In this document: positions 59,501 through 64,000 of the stretch, in pieces
Position numbering within the stretch: position 1 is the first letter of the stretch
Layout of the letters: each line of letters starts with the position of its first letter
Assembly (NCBI GenBank): GCA_937916355.1
Contig: CALFTM010000062.1
Location: forward strand, 17,105-81,104
DNA from: an uncultured Bacteroidales bacterium
GTDB lineage: Bacteria > Bacteroidota > Bacteroidia > Bacteroidales > Paludibacteraceae
Reading direction: 5' to 3'
Length of the DNA: 64,000 bases
Position numbers and translations under genes: made by a program
The notes under the pieces: model-generated
Databases searched by the model: none
What the model was told of the DNA's origin: nothing
The model's input: only the letters and a program-made list of their open reading frames with translations

Positions 59501-60848
59501 GGAACGCCTGAATACCCAGACGGTGCAAAGTAGGAGCACGGTTCAACAACACTGGATGACCCTTCATCACATACTCCAAAATATCCCAAACTACAGGATC
59601 TTTGCGATCTACGATCTTCTTTGCAGACTTAACTGTCTTAACAATACCACGCTCGATCAACTTACGGATAACGAACGGTTTGTAAAGCTCAGCAGCCATA
59701 TATTTAGGCAAACCACACTCGTGCATTTGCAATTCAGGACCAACAACAATAACCGAACGAGCAGAATAGTCGACACGCTTACCGAGCAAATTCTGACGGA
59801 AACGTCCCTGCTTTCCTTTCAAAGAATCAGAAAGAGACTTCAACGGACGGTTAGCGTCAGTCTTCACTGCACTCGATTTTCTTGAGTTATCGAACAGAGA
59901 GTCCACAGCCTCCTGCAACATACGTTTTTCGTTACGAAGGATAACTTCCGGAGCTTTAATTTCGATCAAACGCTTCAAACGGTTGTTACGGATGATAACA
60001 CGACGATACAAATCATTCAAGTCAGATGTTGCAAAACGTCCACCATCCAACGGAACCAACGGACGAAGCTCTGGCGGAATCACCGGAACAATCTTCACGA
60101 TCATCCATTCAGGCTTGTTCTTTCCATTAGAAGAACGGAAAGCCTCCACAACCTGCAAACGCTTCAAAGCTTCAGTCTTTCTCTGTTGAGAAGACTCTTG
60201 TCCGGCGCGGTTTCTCAAATCGTATGACAAAGCATCCAAATCCACACGCTGCAACATATCGTAGACAGCCTCTGCACCCATCTTGGCGATGAACTTGTTT
60301 GGATCTGTATCTTCCAACAATTGATTTTCTTTTGGCAAAGAATCAATGATGTCGAGGTACTCCTCCTCTGTCAAAAGGTCTTGAGCGGAGATTCCGTCAG
60401 CCTCTTTGATACCCGGTTGAATTACCACATATCTCTCGTAATAAATAACCGCATCCAATTTTTTGGTTGGCATTCCGAGCAAATACCCCATCTTATTTGG
60501 GAGTGAACGGAAATACCAAATATGCGCAACTGGAACAACCAACTGGATGTGTCCCATGCGTTCACGACGAACTTTCTTCTCCGTAACCTCAACACCACAG
60601 CGGTCGCACACGATATTCTTGTAACGAATTCTTTTATACTTACCACAGTGGCACTCATAATCCTTAACAGGACCGAAGATACGCTCACAGAACAAACCGT
60701 CGCGCTCTGGCTTATAGGTCCTATAGTTGATGGTCTCTGGTTTCAAGACCTCTCCGCTTGACAACTCCAGTATTTCCTCTGGAGAAGCCAAACCGACAGA
60801 AATCTTCGTGAAAGCACTTTTTGCTTTATTATCGTTTCTAAAACCCAT
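56538..60848 (-). CDS. rpoC: DNA-directed RNA polymerase subunit beta'
   Basis: The 1436-residue largest subunit of RNA polymerase has the N-terminal zinc cluster (CHCGKYKRIRYKNIVCDRCG near residues 66-85), the catalytic magnesium loop NADFDGDQM near 462-470 and the bridge-helix region GARGSKEQIRQLSGMRGLM near 710-728. The second zinc site is CTELKN ... CESKRGVCAKCYGRNLATG near 800-890. Length and order match Bacteroidetes RpoC. It follows rpoB by 24 bases. Confidence 0.98.
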   Translation of the reverse strand: MGFRNDNKAKSAFTKISVGLASPEEILELSSGEVLKPETINYRTYKPERDGLFCERIFGPVKDYECHCGKYKRIRYKNIVCDRCGVEVTEKKVRRERMGHIQLVVPVAHIWYFRSLPNKMGYLLGMPTKKLDAVIYYERYVVIQPGIKEADGISAQDLLTEEEYLDIIDSLPKENQLLEDTDPNKFIAKMGAEAVYDMLQRVDLDALSYDLRNRAGQESSQQRKTEALKRLQVVEAFRSSNGKNKPEWMIVKIVPVIPPELRPLVPLDGGRFATSDLNDLYRRVIIRNNRLKRLIEIKAPEVILRNEKRMLQEAVDSLFDNSRKSSAVKTDANRPLKSLSDSLKGKQGRFRQNLLGKRVDYSARSVIVVGPELQMHECGLPKYMAAELYKPFVIRKLIERGIVKTVKSAKKIVDRKDPVVWDILEYVMKGHPVLLNRAPTLHRLGIQAFQPRMIEGKAIQLHPLACTAFNADFDGDQMAVHLPLGNEAVLEAQMLMLASHNILNPANGSPITVPSQDMVLGLYYITKPREGAKGQGLVFYGDEEAQIAYNEGKVALHAPIKVVVKDLNEEGELVDKMVETTVGRLIFNQNVPDEVGYVNTLVTKKSLREIISNVIKVCGVARTAQFLDDIKNLGYYMAFRGCLSFNLDNVIIPKEKEELVQKGYAEVEEVLNNYNMGFITFNERYNQIIDIWTHVNADLANILMKTISSDDQGFNSVYMMLDSGARGSKEQIRQLSGMRGLMAKPQKSGAEGGQIIENPILSNFKEGLSVLEYFISTHGARKGLADTALKTADAGYLTRRLVDVSHDVIINEEDCGTLRGLVCTELKNNDEVVAQLYERILGRVSVHDVIHPQTGELIVASGEEIREDAARKIQDSPIESVEIRSVLTCESKRGVCAKCYGRNLATGRLVQKGEAVGVIAAQSIGEPGTQLTLRTFHVGGVAGNIAANSSISCRYEEGIVEIDELRTIDALDDAGNNVQVVVSRLSELRIIDPNTKIVLTTANIPYGSKLYVKNGSKVSKGEKICEWDPFNAVIVIEVDGKIKFSNVIENVTYKTESDETTGLKEKIIIESKDKTKVPEVHIVGKSGDVLKSYSLPVGAHVTVDEGEEVRSGQLLVKIPRAVGGAGDITGGLPRVTELFEARNPSNPAVVSEIDGEIAFGKIKRGNREITVTSKTGDVKKYLVPLSKQVLVQENDYVRAGTPLSDGAITPSDILAIMGPTAVQEYIVNEVQDVYRLQGVKINDKHFEVIVRQMMRKVEIQDAGDTRFLEKEMVDKLEFMEENDRIFDKKVVVDAGDSENLKPGMIVTARKLRDENSALKRKDLRLVETRDAVPAVSSQVLQGITRAALQTTSFMSAASFQETTKVLNDAAIRAKVDPLDGMKENVICGHKIPAGTGLRDFGKLVVGSMEAMEGIANVNRMRNPAILDEPQTGVSEL

Positions 60849-60872
60849 TTTTGCAGTAAATAAAAATGAACA

Positions 60873-63800
60873 TTAATCGAGTTTAACACTTAATCCCAAA
60901 CCTCTCAACTCATGCAAGAGCACGTTCAAAGATTCAGGGATGCCAGCTGGTGGCATTGGGTCTCCTTTGACAATCGCCTCATAAGCTCTGGCACGACCCA
61001 TCACATCATCAGACTTAACTGTCAAAATCTCTTGAAGGATGTTTGACGCACCGAACGCCTCCAACGCCCAAACCTCCATCTCTCCGAAACGCTGTCCTCC
61101 GAACTGCGCCTTACCTCCCAACGGCTGTTGGGTGATGAGTGAGTAAGGACCGATAGAACGAGCGTGCATCTTGTCATCCACCATGTGACCGAGTTTCAAC
61201 ATATAGATGACTCCGACGGTAGCAGGTTGGTCAAAACGCTCTCCAGTTCCTCCGTCATACAAGTATGTCTTACCATAACGAGGGAGACCGGCCTTATCCG
61301 ACCACTCATTCAAATCATCTAAAGAAGCACCATCGAAGATTGGTGTAGCAAACTTAACCCCCAACTTCATACCCGCATGACCCAAGACAGTCTCAAAAAT
61401 CTGACCCAAGTTCATACGAGAAGGCACACCCAACGGATTCAAGACAATGTCAACTGGCGTTCCATCCGCCAAGAACGGCATATCCTCTTGGTGAACAATA
61501 CGAGAAACAATACCCTTGTTTCCGTGGCGACCCGCCATCTTATCACCCACACGGATTTTACGTTTTTTCGCAATATAAACCTTCACCAATTGAACAATTC
61601 CAGAAGGGAGTTCGTCTCCAATAGTGAGGTTGAATTTCTTGCGCTTCAACTCCGCATCATACTCTTTATATTTTCTGATATAATTCATAATCAAATCATG
61701 AATCATATCATTCTTATGAGCCTCTGAAGTCCATTTTGTCAACTGCACTTCCATATAGTTGATCTCCTCCAACATCTTGCGGGAGAACTTCTGACCTTTT
61801 GCGATAATATCAGCACCCAAATAGTCTTTCACTCCTTGGGAAGTCTTACCATTGGTCAAAACCATCAACTTATCAACAAGGATAGTCTTCAACTCAATTG
61901 CAATCTTCTCAAACTCTTCATCCATCTGAGCTAACTTTTCCTTGTCGCTCATACGAGTCTTACGAGTCTTCAAAGCCTTAGAGAAAAGACGTTTTCCGAT
62001 AACGACACCATGCAATGACGGATTAGCCTTCAATGAAGCATCCTTCACGTCACCAGCCTTATCACCGAAGATAGCACGAAGCAACTTCTCCTCTGGTGAA
62101 GGGTCTGACTCTCCCTTAGGAGTAATCTTTCCGATCATGATATCGCCCGGTTCAACTGGAGCACCCACACGAATAACTCCATTCTCATCCAAGTTTCTTG
62201 TCGCTTCCTCACTCACGTTTGGAATATCGGCAGTCAACTCCTCCATACCACGTTTCGTTTCACGAACCTCCAACTGGTACTCATCAACATGGACAGAGGT
62301 GAAGATGTCCTCCTTACAAACCTTCTCGTTGATTACGATAGCATCCTCGTAGTTGTAACCCTTCCAAGGCATGAACGCAACCAAAAGGTTTCTACCAATC
62401 GCCAACTCTCCGTTTTGTGTAGAATAACCCTCCGTCATGATTTGTCCCTTCTCCACACGGTCTCCAGCAGAGACGATCGGACGAAGGTCTATCGTAGTAC
62501 TTTGGTTAGTCTTACGGAATTTAGGAAGAATGTACTCCTTCAAGGCAGGCTCGAAGCTGACAAACTCCTCATCTTCAGTACGGTCATATCTAATTTTGAT
62601 GACACTTGCATCTACATATTCAACCAGACCATCACCCTCAGCAGTGATTTGAGTACGAGAATCACGCACCAACTGCTTTTCGATACCAGTTCCTACGATA
62701 GGAGACTCGCAACGCAACAAAGGTACAGCCTGACGCATCATGTTAGATCCCATCAACGCACGGTTAGCATCGTCATGCTCCAAGAATGGGATAAGAGAAG
62801 CTGCGATAGAAGCAATCTGCTGAGGAGCAACATCCATCAAATCCAGTTGAGTAGGCTCAACTACAGGGAAATCGGCTTGGTCACGAGACTTGATCCTATT
62901 AGACAAGAAGTTTCCATTCTCATCCAACGGAGCGTTACCCTGAGCAATCACCTTACCTTCTTCCTCCTCTGCTGTGAAGTATTGGATACCATTCTCAGAC
63001 ATATCCACCTTACCATCTTTTACCACACGATAAGGAGTTTCAATAAAGCCAAGATCATTAATCTTAGCATACACGCAAAGAGAAGAGATCAAACCAATGT
63101 TCGGACCCTCCGGAGTCTCGATAGGGCAAAGACGACCATAGTGAGTGTAGTGTACGTCACGCACCTCAAAACCGGCACGCTCACGAGACAAACCACCAGG
63201 ACCCAAAGCAGAAAGACGGCGTTTGTGTGTAATTTCAGCCAATGGGTTGGTCTGATCCATAAACTGAGACAACGCATTTGTTCCGAAGAAAGAATTGATA
63301 ACAGAAGAGATAGTCTTCGCATTGATCAACTCAGTAGGAGAGAACACCTCATTGTCACGGATGTTCATTCTTTCACGGATTGTGCGAGCCATACGAGCAA
63401 GACCTACACCAAACTGGTTGTACAACTGCTCACCGACGGTACGCACACGACGGTTGCTCAAGTGGTCGATATCATCCACATCAGCCTTAGAGTTGATTAA
63501 CTCAATAAGGTACTTGATGATCTCGATGATATCCTCTTTCGTCAAGACACGAACGCTCATGTCGGTCGTCAAGTTCAACTTCTTGTTGATTCTGTAACGT
63601 CCAACATCAGCAAGGTCATAGCGTTTATCAGAGAAGAAAAGCCCAGAGATAACCTCACGAGCAGCATTCTCGTCCGCAGGATCTGCACTACGCATTTGAC
63701 GATATATATAATATACAGCCTCCTTCTCAGAGTTGGTAGGGTCCTTTTGTAAAGTATTGTAGATAATACTATAATCGGACATATCCGCATCCTCTCTGTG

Positions 63801-64000
63801 AAGAAGAATATTTTGCACTCCAGAATCCAAGATGTCTTGGATGTTGTCCTTATCCAAAACAGTCTCACGGTCGATTACAACCTCATTACGTTCGATAGAG
63901 ACAACTTCACCGGTATCCTCATCAACGAAATCCTCCTCCCATGTCTTCAAAACACGAGCAGCCAATTTACGTCCCTCAACCTTCTTCAAAGAAGCTTTAG
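60873..64000 (-). CDS. rpoB: DNA-directed RNA polymerase subunit beta (N-terminus outside the window)
   Basis: The reading frame is open to the last base of the window and continues beyond it; about 1042 residues are present of roughly 1270 expected, so the N-terminal fifth is missing. Visible parts include the rifampicin-site region FFGTNALSQFMDQTNPLAEITHKRRLSALGPGG, the NIGLISSL loop, HGNKGIVSRI and the C-terminal AFGASNILQEILTVKSDD. A TTG at 63987-63989 is internal, not the start. It heads the rpoBC unit. Confidence 0.97.
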   Translation of the reverse strand, partial: KASLKKVEGRKLAARVLKTWEEDFVDEDTGEVVSIERNEVVIDRETVLDKDNIQDILDSGVQNILLHREDADMSDYSIIYNTLQKDPTNSEKEAVYYIYRQMRSADPADENAAREVISGLFFSDKRYDLADVGRYRINKKLNLTTDMSVRVLTKEDIIEIIKYLIELINSKADVDDIDHLSNRRVRTVGEQLYNQFGVGLARMARTIRERMNIRDNEVFSPTELINAKTISSVINSFFGTNALSQFMDQTNPLAEITHKRRLSALGPGGLSRERAGFEVRDVHYTHYGRLCPIETPEGPNIGLISSLCVYAKINDLGFIETPYRVVKDGKVDMSENGIQYFTAEEEEGKVIAQGNAPLDENGNFLSNRIKSRDQADFPVVEPTQLDLMDVAPQQIASIAASLIPFLEHDDANRALMGSNMMRQAVPLLRCESPIVGTGIEKQLVRDSRTQITAEGDGLVEYVDASVIKIRYDRTEDEEFVSFEPALKEYILPKFRKTNQSTTIDLRPIVSAGDRVEKGQIMTEGYSTQNGELAIGRNLLVAFMPWKGYNYEDAIVINEKVCKEDIFTSVHVDEYQLEVRETKRGMEELTADIPNVSEEATRNLDENGVIRVGAPVEPGDIMIGKITPKGESDPSPEEKLLRAIFGDKAGDVKDASLKANPSLHGVVIGKRLFSKALKTRKTRMSDKEKLAQMDEEFEKIAIELKTILVDKLMVLTNGKTSQGVKDYLGADIIAKGQKFSRKMLEEINYMEVQLTKWTSEAHKNDMIHDLIMNYIRKYKEYDAELKRKKFNLTIGDELPSGIVQLVKVYIAKKRKIRVGDKMAGRHGNKGIVSRIVHQEDMPFLADGTPVDIVLNPLGVPSRMNLGQIFETVLGHAGMKLGVKFATPIFDGASLDDLNEWSDKAGLPRYGKTYLYDGGTGERFDQPATVGVIYMLKLGHMVDDKMHARSIGPYSLITQQPLGGKAQFGGQRFGEMEVWALEAFGASNILQEILTVKSDDVMGRARAYEAIVKGDPMPPAGIPESLNVLLHELRGLGLSVKLD

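Noticed and set aside
58344..59885. 513-codon open frame antisense to rpoC, and a similar 403-codon frame antisense to rpoB (62289-63500)
   Set aside because: Long antisense frames are expected opposite highly biased ribosomal and polymerase genes. The products are His/Asn/Thr/Arg-rich and show no domain.
63987..64000. rpoB start at an internal TTG
   Set aside because: The frame is open to the window edge, and the conserved beta subunit N-terminus lies beyond it.

Overview
The window looks like chromosomal DNA of a member of the Bacteroidales (Bacteroidetes). The evidence is a short primary sigma factor of the Bacteroides type, promoters with the TAnnTTTG -7 box, a secreted protein with a type IX secretion C-terminal signal, fused DAHP synthase/chorismate mutase, lone YidD/RnpA/HemD/DUF4271 and DUF2027-Smr genes, and two half-size chromate transporters. 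Most of it is ordinary housekeeping sequence; only about 36.0-43.4 kb and the CotH gene at 5.4-9.5 kb look accessory.

Layout. 0-5 kb (minus): ybeY-folK, purE, rpoD, and thrA preceded by an overlooked 43-codon reading frame. 5.4-9.5 kb (plus): a 1342-residue CotH/lamin-tail surface protein. 9.6-21 kb (minus): trmD, prfC, kdsA, menA, a phosphohexomutase, nagB, lgt, secA. 21.2-25.1 kb (plus): an undecaprenyl-phosphate sugar transferase, then pheA and a DAHP synthase/chorismate mutase gene behind two consecutive Phe/Tyr-rich leader peptides, each with its own terminator and antiterminator. 25.1-28.3 kb (minus): folA, then the argR-GNAT-argG unit with ARG-box-like sites at argR. 28.3-33.4 kb (minus): yidD-rnpA, hemD, DUF4271, HIT, greA, a small hypothetical gene and a DUF2027-Smr gene. 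33.4-35.9 kb: queA (plus), convergent with a chromate transporter pair (minus).

36.2-43.4 kb is a co-directional defence island on the minus strand. In order of transcription it holds a small HTH regulator, a DUF1016 (YhcG-like) PD-(D/E)XK nuclease, a second paralogous HTH regulator, a cytosine-5 DNA methyltransferase, a probable restriction endonuclease with a DUF3883-like C-terminal domain, a second cytosine-5 methyltransferase and a RhuM-family protein. The three restriction-modification genes overlap each other. Behind the island lie a broken VbhA/Fic-type antitoxin gene and an intact tRNA-Lys(TTT).

43.6-64 kb: a CNNM/CBS membrane protein and a TauE/SafE permease (plus), then on the minus strand rseP, dxr, a degenerate M23 protein, a SpoU methyltransferase, two lipoproteins, an nrnA-like DHH phosphoesterase, comEC, rpe, small secreted proteins, a DUF3467 gene, rpoC and rpoB (rpoB runs off the window end).

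The best candidates for something new are the tandem aromatic attenuators in front of pheA and the compact two-methyltransferase island with its embedded nuclease and paired regulators. Start sites were moved to downstream ATG codons where a promoter box or a non-ATG first codon argued for it. No database comparison was possible, so family names rest on recognised motifs.
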